Below are positions 14,376 through 21,413 of a stretch of 37,736 bases of DNA, in pieces (within the stretch, counting starts at the first letter, position 1; the number at the start of each line of letters is the position of its first letter). Below the pieces are notes generated by a model. It was not told the DNA's origin. It did not search any database and worked only from the letters and a program-made list of their open reading frames with translations. The position numbers were made by a program, and so were the translations under genes. Source of the DNA: Betaproteobacteria bacterium (GTDB lineage: Bacteria; Pseudomonadota; Gammaproteobacteria; Burkholderiales; Casimicrobiaceae); NCBI GenBank assembly GCA_013298765.1, contig JAAFJA010000022.1, forward strand, positions 1 to 37,736, in the 5' to 3' direction.

Positions 14376-16607
14376 ATGGCCGATAACGTCATCCTTCCCG
14401 GCGATGGACTCCCTGTCGCGACCGATGAAGTTGCGGGCATTCACTTCCAGCTGGTAAAGCTGGATTTGGGCGGCGATGGCGTTAGCGTTCCTGTCGTGGG
14501 ATCGATTCCTGTGTCAGTTAGCGGCGGCGCGACATCTGCGCTTCAGGCAACAGGCAACGGCGCTCTTTCGCAGATCGAAGCGGCGGTTGAGTCGATTGAT
14601 TCAAAGACGCCAACGGTTGGGCAAAAGACTGCTGCAAACTCTTCGTCTGTGGTGCTCGCAAGCGATCAAAGCGCTATTCCAGTGAGTGGCACTGTCGCCG
14701 TTTCAAACCTAACCGACCCTGCAACCGCTACGGCTCAAACAGCGCTGCAAACTTCATTTGGAGCCCGAGCTGACGCGTCCGCAACATCCGATACCGGTTC
14801 TTTTTCGCTGCTCGCTTTTATCAAGCGAGGCATGGAGAACTGGACAACGCTGCTAGGAAGAATTCCATCGCTAAGCGCCGGACGAATCCCCGTTGTTCTT
14901 CCGCCCGGGAATCAGCTCACCCAGCTCGCTGGCAAACCAACTGCATTTTGGCCGAACTACGGCGCGCCCGATTCAGCCGCTGACAAATTCGCCGTATTTG
15001 ATTCTAACGGCGGACTGTCTGTACGCAGCGCAGTGCTCACCGACGAAGGCACGTTTCGCGTTAACTTCACCAACACTTCCTTGGCTGTCGCAATTGGCAA
15101 TGTGACGATTGCTGGTCGCGTTGTCACTGGCACAGGTTTCGCGTCGGCAGATGTACACCTCAAAGACTACTTTAAGCTAGATGCAGACGCGGAATCGGCG
15201 TGGTCGCAGATCGCATCGATTGATAGCGATACACAGCTTACTTTGTCCGCAAGCTATATCGGCGGGACATCCGGTGCAGCATCTCGCGCATTGGTACAGC
15301 CCTCTACTGGCGCAGGCGCGGCTATTGCGGTGGCGTCCGGCAAATGCTCGATGACGCTTGGCACAACAAGCGGAGCAGTCACTTTTGTGAACCGAAGCGT
15401 TGACTACGCTCCGCTCGTCTTTCGCGGTCGCATCGATGTTTCACAGCGAGTGGCTAACCAAAATATTCGCATCGGATTTTCCGAGCCAAATCCAACGCCA
15501 AAATGGTTTGCGCGCTTTCGCCTAGAGGGCGCAGACGCAAACACAGTTATACGCACTGAAAGCGCTAGAAATCCCACGTCCGCGCCAAGCGCGGCAGAGA
15601 CAGAAACCAACACCATCACTCTACCAAACGGATTGACCACAACGTCAAGTCTTGACTACCGCGTCGAAATGTTGACCGAAGTCTGCCGTTTTTACGTCAA
15701 CGAGGCTCTAGTCGCTGAGCATTCTCGTTGTTTGCCGTCCGCTTACGACCTTATGGCCTCCGGCGTGCTCGGACAAAACACCGGCGTCCCCGCGTCTTCG
15801 ACTGTTGTCGGCGTTGACTTTGTAACGGTCAAAAATCACAACAAGCTCGAAATGAGCTTGATGAGCAAAAACGAACAAATCGTTGCCGCCGAGCCTGTTG
15901 CAGTAACTCGTTCGTTCACTCAGGCTGGCGTGATAGCGATCAACACGCGAATCATTGTGGTTGACTGCCTACAGCTTCGCTCTTTGTCTCTGCACTGCAC
16001 GTCAATGGGCGCGACGGGAGTTGCTGCAATTGACTGGAGTGCAGACGGTGTAACGTGGCAGCAAAACGCATCGCTCACGCCAATTAACGGCGGCGCGTCT
16101 GTGACCTCGTTTAATGCCGCTGGTATGTGGACAACACCCGTTCTTTCGCGATTTGCTTCGATCCGAATTGCAACGGCAACCACTGCGGGCACGACCACGA
16201 TTAACGTGGTCGGGTTCCAGTCTGACATTGCAACCAAACCCAATCAAGCGGTTACGTTTCAGGCGCAACCAACAATCACGGTAGCGCAAGGCACGGCTGC
16301 AAACTTACAGGCAAACGTTCGCAACATCGCGGTGACACCTACCAACCAAAGCGGCGCAATCACTACCGGTGGCACGGCTCAACAGGCTATTGCATTAAAC
16401 GCAAACCGAAGAGGATTCGCGATCTTAAATATCTCTGCTGGCGACTTGTGGTTTAGCGAAGTTGCGACGGCAGTTGTTGGATCCCCGAGCATTCGAATCC
16501 CCTCGAACGGATATTACGAAAACCCGCCCGGTCTTTGCGCTACCACGGCAATCAGCATCATTGGCGCAACGACAGCGCAAGCCTACGTTGCGCGGGAGTA
16601 CACATAA
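14376..16607 (+). CDS. Large structural (head-fibre or fibre-like) protein, 743 aa
   Basis: Starts ADNVILPGDGLPVATDEVAG, followed by Ser/Thr/Val-rich low-complexity (PVSGTVAVSNLTD). Residues ~325-490 (CSMTLGTTSGAVTFVNRSVD to VVGVDFVTVKNHNK) look like a lectin-type β-sandwich. The end, NANRRGFAILNISAGDLWFS onward, resembles a β-sandwich cap seen on phage surface proteins. Its place right after the capsid genes suggests a fibre on the head rather than on the tail. No transmembrane segment. Exact function unknown; the start overlaps nothing and lies 5 nt after the previous stop. Confidence 0.7.
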   Translation: MADNVILPGDGLPVATDEVAGIHFQLVKLDLGGDGVSVPVVGSIPVSVSGGATSALQATGNGALSQIEAAVESIDSKTPTVGQKTAANSSSVVLASDQSAIPVSGTVAVSNLTDPATATAQTALQTSFGARADASATSDTGSFSLLAFIKRGMENWTTLLGRIPSLSAGRIPVVLPPGNQLTQLAGKPTAFWPNYGAPDSAADKFAVFDSNGGLSVRSAVLTDEGTFRVNFTNTSLAVAIGNVTIAGRVVTGTGFASADVHLKDYFKLDADAESAWSQIASIDSDTQLTLSASYIGGTSGAASRALVQPSTGAGAAIAVASGKCSMTLGTTSGAVTFVNRSVDYAPLVFRGRIDVSQRVANQNIRIGFSEPNPTPKWFARFRLEGADANTVIRTESARNPTSAPSAAETETNTITLPNGLTTTSSLDYRVEMLTEVCRFYVNEALVAEHSRCLPSAYDLMASGVLGQNTGVPASSTVVGVDFVTVKNHNKLEMSLMSKNEQIVAAEPVAVTRSFTQAGVIAINTRIIVVDCLQLRSLSLHCTSMGATGVAAIDWSADGVTWQQNASLTPINGGASVTSFNAAGMWTTPVLSRFASIRIATATTAGTTTINVVGFQSDIATKPNQAVTFQAQPTITVAQGTAANLQANVRNIAVTPTNQSGAITTGGTAQQAIALNANRRGFAILNISAGDLWFSEVATAVVGSPSIRIPSNGYYENPPGLCATTAISIIGATTAQAYVAREYT

Positions 16608-17608
16608 TGCCGTTGAGTTTTCCAAGTACAGGCGGGACTCCGGGCGGCGCAAACACTCAAGTCCAGTTCAACAACGCGGGCGCGTTTGGCGGTAACGCTG
16701 GCTTTACTTACGACCCCACGAACAACCGCCTAACTATCGGCGGAGCCACACCGACCACCAGCCAGCCAAGCTTCAACTTCTCGCAAACGTGGAACACGGC
16801 TGGCACAACGTACAGCGCTGGCATTGTTAACGTCATCCCTACAGCTCACGCTGCTGGATCGGCGGTCGCCGAATGGCAGCTAAGCGGCGCATCGTCTGTG
16901 GCTTTGGTTCGAACTCTCGGCACGGGCAATTTTGCTTACACAGGGCTTCGTTTGCGTTTCGGCCCCGCAGGCGGTGCAAACACTGTGCTGCTAAGCCCGC
17001 TGCCAGCGTTTGATCCGCAAGGGCTCGCGATCACCAACGAAGCGGGCACGGCGTTGGCTGGATCGTTTCGCGCAAGCTTAATGGGCGGCGATTCTTTTAA
17101 CGTCACGAACTTTATCGTGCTTAGCAACGGCTTTTACGCTGCAGCGCGAGGCTGGGACACTGTCGGAACCAGAATCCCGAGCGATGGCTTTTACGCGTTT
17201 TCGTCGACCACGTCACCTACAGGCGCTATCGACGTCGCGTTCGGTCGAAATGCAGCGGGGGTCGTTGAGGTAAACAACGGAACGGCTGGAGTGTTACGCG
17301 ATCAAAGACTGCGCAATCAAATCGTATCTGGCGTGGTCGCCACGAGCGCAGCTGCGCCAACAATAGCCAGCGCCGGAACGATTGCGCCGACGACGCGCGT
17401 TGCATTCGTTTCAGGAACCACGACGATTAGCAACATCACGCCGCCTTCTCCAATTTCGCTAGGCGGGGGGCAAATTACGCTTATCCCGACGGGCGCGTTT
17501 TTGACCGATGTGCTGGGAAACATCGCGCTAGCAACAAACGCAGTCGTAAATCGCGCGTTGATTATGACTTACGACGTCACCACAAACAAATGGTATCCAA
17601 GCTACTAA
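16607..17608 (+). CDS. Fibre-like structural protein, 333 aa
   Basis: Coupled by TAATG to the previous gene; an ATG 24 codons upstream would overlap it. The N-terminus TPGGANTQVQFNNAGAFGGN is a motif I know from the repeats of many phage fibre proteins, followed by TYDPTNNRLTIGG. The rest is β-rich and small-residue-rich without membrane segments or a recognisable chaperone domain. Probably assembles with the 743-aa protein; whether on head or tail is open. Confidence 0.65.
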   Translation: MPLSFPSTGGTPGGANTQVQFNNAGAFGGNAGFTYDPTNNRLTIGGATPTTSQPSFNFSQTWNTAGTTYSAGIVNVIPTAHAAGSAVAEWQLSGASSVALVRTLGTGNFAYTGLRLRFGPAGGANTVLLSPLPAFDPQGLAITNEAGTALAGSFRASLMGGDSFNVTNFIVLSNGFYAAARGWDTVGTRIPSDGFYAFSSTTSPTGAIDVAFGRNAAGVVEVNNGTAGVLRDQRLRNQIVSGVVATSAAAPTIASAGTIAPTTRVAFVSGTTTISNITPPSPISLGGGQITLIPTGAFLTDVLGNIALATNAVVNRALIMTYDVTTNKWYPSY

Positions 17609-17609
17609 T

Positions 17610-17819
17610 ATGGCAATTCTGACAATCACCACTACAGCCGCACAAGATACGCGCGTAACCGAAGCGCTCGGTTGGCACTTAGGACTCGGTCGCGCCGCAA
17701 CGCTTCCAGAGGTTAAGGCGTTTCTAGGCAACCAAATCAAGGACATTGTTCGCCAGTACGAGCGCAAGAACGCAGTCGCTACTGTCGAAGCGTCGCTTGT
17801 GGATTTAATTCCTTCCTAA
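17610..17819 (+). CDS. Small structural-region protein, 69 aa
   Basis: Starts 1 nt after the previous stop. Sequence TRVTEALGWHLGLGRAATLP followed by VKAFLGNQIKDIVRQYERKN resembles small conserved proteins of phage head regions (a short strand, then two helices with an Arg/Lys-rich segment). Role unknown, possibly a minor virion component. Confidence 0.6.
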   Translation: MAILTITTTAAQDTRVTEALGWHLGLGRAATLPEVKAFLGNQIKDIVRQYERKNAVATVEASLVDLIPS

Positions 17820-18014
17820 ATGCTTCTTCTGCTTTTCAGAGGATCGCGAGGCGCACCACGACCTCCGAACCTGCTCGACCAAAACATTGCTGCGTCTTAT
17901 GTCGCAAATGTTTTTGCGGCAACGCTCGCTAACGCCACATTTAACGCTTCGCCGATTCAACAAGGTTACGGAGTTTCGATCATGACACTGATTAAAGCGG
18001 AGCCGCGCCGATGA
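17820..18014 (+). CDS. Hypothetical small protein, 64 aa
   Basis: ATG directly follows the preceding stop. Contains LLLLFRGSRGAPRPPNLLDQ and an Ala-rich second half (AASYVANVFAATLANATFNA). The short hydrophobic start is too small for a standard signal peptide. It overlaps the next gene by 4 nt. Function unknown. Confidence 0.5.
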   Translation: MLLLLFRGSRGAPRPPNLLDQNIAASYVANVFAATLANATFNASPIQQGYGVSIMTLIKAEPRR

Positions 18015-18352
18015 CTGACGAAGTAAGCAACGCCATTGAGCGCAAGCGCGGCGATACCTACGCCGATGAGTTTGTCATCACGAAGAACGGGCAGCCAATC
18101 GACATCACAGGCGCATCGTTTTTGCTAACGGTTGACCCTACAAAAAACCCGACCACTAGCGCAAACAACCTCTATCAATTGGTAGGCGTTGTAAGCGGCA
18201 CGCCCCCAAATCAAGTTGTCTCGTTCGCTCCCACGGCATCGCAGGCCAATCAGCTAGGCAAGTTCTTTTATGACCTGCAAATGACCTTAGGTGGCGTTGT
18301 TCGCACGGTTGTTCTCGACAAATACACCTACGTTCAGGACATCACCAAATGA
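18011..18352 (+). CDS. BppU-like N-terminal-domain protein, 113 aa
   Basis: The pattern IERKRGDTYADEFVITKNGQ, then PIDITGASFLLTV, ending FFYDLQMTLGGVVRTVVLDK YTYVQDIT matches the small β-sandwich at the N-terminus of baseplate upper proteins (BppU family), which also occurs as a stand-alone gene and in head fibres. Here it sits with fibre-like genes between capsid and connectors, so it may be the attachment domain for those fibres. Confidence 0.7.
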   Translation: MTDEVSNAIERKRGDTYADEFVITKNGQPIDITGASFLLTVDPTKNPTTSANNLYQLVGVVSGTPPNQVVSFAPTASQANQLGKFFYDLQMTLGGVVRTVVLDKYTYVQDITK

Positions 18353-18852
18353 GTTTGATCGTCGAAAACGGCGCAGGACTGAACAACGCTGAATCGTATT
18401 GCTCGGTTGCGTTTGCCGACGCCTACCAATCGGCGCGCGGCAATGCGACATGGGTTGACCTCGACGAAGAGGTCAAAGAGCAATGCCTTCGCCGCGCAAC
18501 CGATCACATCGAACAGCAATACTCAGAATCGTTTAAGGGTTGCCGCGTAAAGATTGCTCAGGCGCTTTCGTGGCCTCGGTATGACGCGATTGTCAACGGC
18601 TTCACGCTTGATAGCAACGTCGTTCCTGTAGCCGTTGCTAATGCGTGCGCAGAGTACGCTGCACGAGCGTTCACGGAAACGCTGTCTCCAGACTTGGAAG
18701 GGCAGCTAGTTACAGAAAAGACCATCGGCCCGATCACGCTGCGATACGACACAGCATCCGGCCAACGATCAAAGACCTATCAATCAGTTCAAAACATGCT
18801 CGCGCCGTACCTTAGCGGCGGACGTGGAAATGTGAAGTTGATGCGCGGATGA
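18349..18852 (+). CDS. Head-tail connector, DnaT-like fold, 167 aa
   Basis: Begins SLIVENGAGLNNAESYCSVA, with FADAYQSARGNATW and VKEQCLRRATDHIEQQY, the pattern of the phage family annotated as putative DnaT-like/ssDNA-binding but generally placed among gp6-type head-tail connectors. PVAVANACAEYAARAF forms the conserved helix. ATGA overlaps on both sides. The connector role rests on position and family pattern. Confidence 0.8.
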   Translation: MSLIVENGAGLNNAESYCSVAFADAYQSARGNATWVDLDEEVKEQCLRRATDHIEQQYSESFKGCRVKIAQALSWPRYDAIVNGFTLDSNVVPVAVANACAEYAARAFTETLSPDLEGQLVTEKTIGPITLRYDTASGQRSKTYQSVQNMLAPYLSGGRGNVKLMRG

Positions 18853-19214
18853 GCTTCGATTACGCAGCTATCGCCAAAGACGCGGACGCAACCATTCGAG
18901 AGTTTGGCGCGTCCGCAACGCTGCGTCGTATCGCCTCTGATAGCGCAACTTATAACCCAGCCACGGGCGTAGCGACACAACCCGCTACATCGCCGCAGAA
19001 ATGCGTAGCCGTGGTTTTTGCTTACCCTCAAAAGATGATCGACGGCTCGCTAATTCGTCAGGGCGATAGCCAAGCATACGTTTCGACGGTTGGCATTACA
19101 GCGCCTATCGTTGGCGACCAACTAGATTGGCAAGGCACGATACTCACCGTAATGAACGTGAAGCCGCTCGCGCCCGCCGGTGTTCAGGTTCTGTACGAGC
19201 TTCAATTGCGATGA
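18849..19214 (+). CDS. Head-tail joining (head closure) protein, 121 aa
   Basis: A small β-rich protein (FGASATLRRIASDSATYNPA, then DGSLIRQGDSQAYVSTVGIT and GDQLDWQGTILTVMNVKPLA) with the layout of head-closure proteins: β-barrel segments and an APAGVQVLYELQLR end. It lies between the connector and the HK97 gp10-like gene, its standard place. Confidence 0.8.
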   Translation: MSFDYAAIAKDADATIREFGASATLRRIASDSATYNPATGVATQPATSPQKCVAVVFAYPQKMIDGSLIRQGDSQAYVSTVGITAPIVGDQLDWQGTILTVMNVKPLAPAGVQVLYELQLR

Positions 19215-19591
19215 GTGGTTTTTCAATTCCGTTCGACAAGCTGGCTGAAAAGGCAAAGCTTGATTTGGATACGGTCGTGAAGAAGGCCACGATTGAACTG
19301 TTTAGCGCCGTCGTTCGTAGGTCGCCCGTCGATACAGGCCGCTTCCGCGCAAATTGGAACGTATCGCAAGGCACTCCCGATGCGATCTCGACCGACTCTG
19401 TAGATCAAAACCGCGCCGAAAACGAAATCGAAAAAGTCCTCTCGTTTGCGATTGGCGGAAAGTATTACCTAACCAACGGATTGCCCTACGCCGCGCGCCT
19501 AGAAAACGGCTACAGCGATCAGGCTCCCGCTGGAATGATTCGGCTCAGCGTGACTGAGTACGACACATACGTGAGAAAGGCGATCAAGTGA
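19211..19591 (+). CDS. HK97 gp10-like tail completion protein, 126 aa
   Basis: ATG 19211 overlaps the previous stop; a longer upstream frame overlaps that gene. The motif RSPVDTGRFRANW is the hallmark of HK97 gp10-like proteins, which help join tail to head. YYLTNGLPYAARLENGYSDQ APAGMIRLS matches the family's later conserved segment. 126 aa is typical. Confidence 0.85.
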   Translation: MSGFSIPFDKLAEKAKLDLDTVVKKATIELFSAVVRRSPVDTGRFRANWNVSQGTPDAISTDSVDQNRAENEIEKVLSFAIGGKYYLTNGLPYAARLENGYSDQAPAGMIRLSVTEYDTYVRKAIK

Positions 19592-20004
19592 GCAATCGAT
19601 TGATCCGCGCTGAATTTGAATCGCGATTGGCGACATGGGCGGCGGCAAAGGTTCCGCCGATACCTGTGGCCTATCAGAACAAAACTTTTACCCCTCCGAC
19701 AGCCCGCCATGTGCGGGCTTTTTTATTGCCCGCGCAAACTGACAGCCGAGACCTTGACGGATTGCACAGGCTCTATCTGGGCGTGTGGCAGGTCTCTTTG
19801 TTTATGCCGATTGGCACGGGCGCGGGCGCAGCCGAATTGCTTGTCGATGAGATTTGCGACCTATACCCAAAAAGTATGAGCGTGCTTTTGCCTACTAGCG
19901 AAATCATTCTCACGCTGTCCCGACCGATGAGCGCCGCGCCGCCGATTAACGATCCGGCTTACTACATCGTGCCTATTTCCTGCTCGTACTCCGCAAGCAA
20001 CTGA
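19588..20004 (+). CDS. Tail terminator (DUF4128-like) protein, 138 aa
   Basis: GTG start overlaps the preceding stop. The sequence IPVAYQNKTFTPPTARHVRA then FLLPAQTDSRDLDGLHRLYL GVWQVSLFMPIGTGA follows the DUF4128 tail-terminator pattern, a ring protein that caps the tail tube. The codons for PTARHVRAFLL also form a perfect terminator-like hairpin (19701-19724). Confidence 0.8.
   Translation: MSNRLIRAEFESRLATWAAAKVPPIPVAYQNKTFTPPTARHVRAFLLPAQTDSRDLDGLHRLYLGVWQVSLFMPIGTGAGAAELLVDEICDLYPKSMSVLLPTSEIILTLSRPMSAAPPINDPAYYIVPISCSYSASN
19701..19724 (+). terminator. Intragenic terminator-like hairpin
   Basis: AGCCCGC (19701-19707) / GCGGGCT (19713-19719), loop CATGT, then six T (19719-19724), all within the tail terminator coding sequence. 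Structurally it is as good as the intergenic terminators. Translation across it would normally prevent folding. Confidence 0.6.
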
Positions 20005-20034
20005 TTCACCAATTGCCCGCAAGGGTTCTATCCA

Positions 20035-20059
20035 AAGCCGCCATTGAGCGGCTTTTTTT
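20035..20059 (+). terminator. Intrinsic terminator before major tail gene
   Basis: AAGCCGC (20035-20041) / GCGGCTT (20048-20054), loop CATTGA, T-run 20053-20059. It separates connectors from the major tail protein, which starts 24 nt later with an AAAGGCA site. Confidence 0.85.
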
Positions 20060-20082
20060 ATGTCTGAAAGGCAACCACAATC

Positions 20083-20733
20083 ATGAGTGCACAAGCATAT
20101 TCTGCTCAAGGCAGCACGTTTTCTCTCGGCGCAACGGGAACGGCGATCACCGCCATTACCGCGATCACGCAGGCCAATCCAGCGGTCGCAACCAAAACCG
20201 CTCACGGCTTGGTAGCCCCCGCGCTGGTTCGTATCACGGGCGCTACAGGCATGACACAAATCAACGGCCTGATCGCAGTTGCGCGCCCGATTGACGCGAA
20301 CACGATTGAGCTTAGCGGCATCAATTCAACGGCCTTTACTGCGTATTCAGGCACTTCTGGGCAAGCAGCCCCCGCAGTTTTCAAGCTTAACGGCTGGAAA
20401 TCTTGGTCTGCCTCTGGCGCGCCGGGACAGATTCTCGACACAACCGACCTTGACGATCCTGTCAAAACGCAGCTTACCGGGCTTGCAGGGCCGGGAACCA
20501 TGACGCTCAACATGCAGCGTTTGTCGGCAGACGAAGGTCAGCGCGCATTGATTGCATCAAAGCGTACTCCGGGCGTCAATCTGCCGCTTACTCTAACTTC
20601 AAAAACGACCGCTGGCGTTGTGACCTACACCACAACGGGCGCATGTGCTGACTTTGTGATTCCCGGTTCGGGCGGCGTCGATCAGATCGTTGAAACGACG
20701 GCAACAATCAACCTTGGCGCGGATTGGGTGTAA
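20083..20733 (+). CDS. Major tail (tube) protein, 216 aa
   Basis: Forms the helical tail tube. The body (LNGWKSWSASGAPGQILDTT DLDDPVKTQLTGLAG, then GTMTLNMQRL and the ALIASKRTPGVNLPL segment) fits the siphophage tail tube fold. Residues ~27-90 (TAHGLVAPALVRITGATGMT onward, with DANTIELSGINS) look like an inserted FCCH-type β-barrel, a domain I know as an insertion in phage structural proteins, likely exposed on the tube surface. ATG 20083 has AAAGGCA upstream. Confidence 0.85.
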   Translation: MSAQAYSAQGSTFSLGATGTAITAITAITQANPAVATKTAHGLVAPALVRITGATGMTQINGLIAVARPIDANTIELSGINSTAFTAYSGTSGQAAPAVFKLNGWKSWSASGAPGQILDTTDLDDPVKTQLTGLAGPGTMTLNMQRLSADEGQRALIASKRTPGVNLPLTLTSKTTAGVVTYTTTGACADFVIPGSGGVDQIVETTATINLGADWV

Positions 20734-20736
20734 CCG

Positions 20737-21135
20737 ATGAATATCCGCGATAAGTTGATTGCGTCGGCAACCGCTGGCACGCTTAATAAACAAACGCTTG
20801 AAACTTCAAAGGTTGACGTGTGGATTAAACCCGCGTCGTACCTGTTGAAGCTCACCTCTCAGGCGATGCTCTCCGATCCAAAGGTTGAGTACAAGTACGC
20901 GTTTCAAGAGATTCAAAAACAAACGTTTCTTTCTCGCGTTTGCGACAAGGACGGCGTACCGATTTTTGCCTCGGACGATTGGGACGAGCTTGTTGCGACC
21001 GACGGCAAGTTGATCGATGAAATCTTTGTCGCGGTTGGCAAAGCAGACGCAGCGACGCCAGAGGAGCCCATCAAAGAAGTGGGAAACGCCTCCGGGCAGA
21101 CCCAGAGCGCTGCGCTTTCATCCGAATCAGCTTAG
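20737..21135 (+). CDS. Tail assembly chaperone, gpG-like, 132 aa
   Basis: The zero-frame product of a λ G/GT-type pair. Helical, with the pattern WIKPASYLLKLTSQAMLSDP followed by LSRVCDKDGVPIFA-DDWDEL typical of this position between tube and tape measure. Translation ends at TAG 21133-21135, but the slippery G GGA AAC at 21081-21087 lets part of the ribosomes shift -1 into the downstream frame. gpG binds tape measure and tube subunits during assembly in λ. Confidence 0.8.
   Translation: MNIRDKLIASATAGTLNKQTLETSKVDVWIKPASYLLKLTSQAMLSDPKVEYKYAFQEIQKQTFLSRVCDKDGVPIFASDDWDELVATDGKLIDEIFVAVGKADAATPEEPIKEVGNASGQTQSAALSSESA
21081..21087 (+). promoter_or_regulatory. -1 ribosomal frameshift site G GGA AAC
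   Basis: In the gpG-like frame the codons are GTG GGA AAC, giving the heptamer GGGAAAC in the correct X XXY YYZ phase. λ uses G GGA AAG at the same place. After a -1 shift reading continues CGC CTC CGG... with no stop until 21411-21413. Confidence 0.85.
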
Positions 21136-21413
21136 CGCTTGGATACCTGCCCTCAATGCTCTCTGCGGTGGCCTCCGCCGCAGAGATCAACGAGCTCATC
21201 GCGTTCGATCACTTCATCGAACCGATTGGTAATCGTGGGTCACACCACCTGATCGCCGCAATGCGTGCGACCTACATCAACGGGCATCTGGATAAAGCGG
21301 CAAAGCCCTATTCGGCGGATGACCTAATCCCGTGGTCAGAGACTAGTCACGCACGCACAACCGGAACCTTCACCTCTCGGCAACAACTTCTATCGGCATT
21401 GAACTCAAGATGA
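21087..21413 (+). CDS. T-part of gpGT-like fusion, made by -1 frameshift
   Basis: The second segment, read after the shift as RLRADPERCAFIRISLALGY LPSMLSAVAS..., adds 108 residues to the first 117 residues of the gpG-like protein (fusion of about 225 aa). FIRISLALGYLPSMLSAVAS and EINELIAFDHFIEPIG match the T-type domain (-R-SLALG---------S---E-----). The first ATG in this frame (21156) lies inside the conserved domain and lacks a good ribosome binding site, so independent initiation is unlikely. The end overlaps the tape measure start by 4 nt. Confidence 0.8.
   Translation, partial: RLRADPERCAFIRISLALGYLPSMLSAVASAAEINELIAFDHFIEPIGNRGSHHLIAAMRATYINGHLDKAAKPYSADDLIPWSETSHARTTGTFTSRQQLLSALNSR

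Noticed and set aside
21156-21413. Independent 85-aa gene starting at ATG 21156
   Set aside because: The conserved T-type domain begins upstream of this ATG, and the slippery heptamer in correct phase explains access to the frame.
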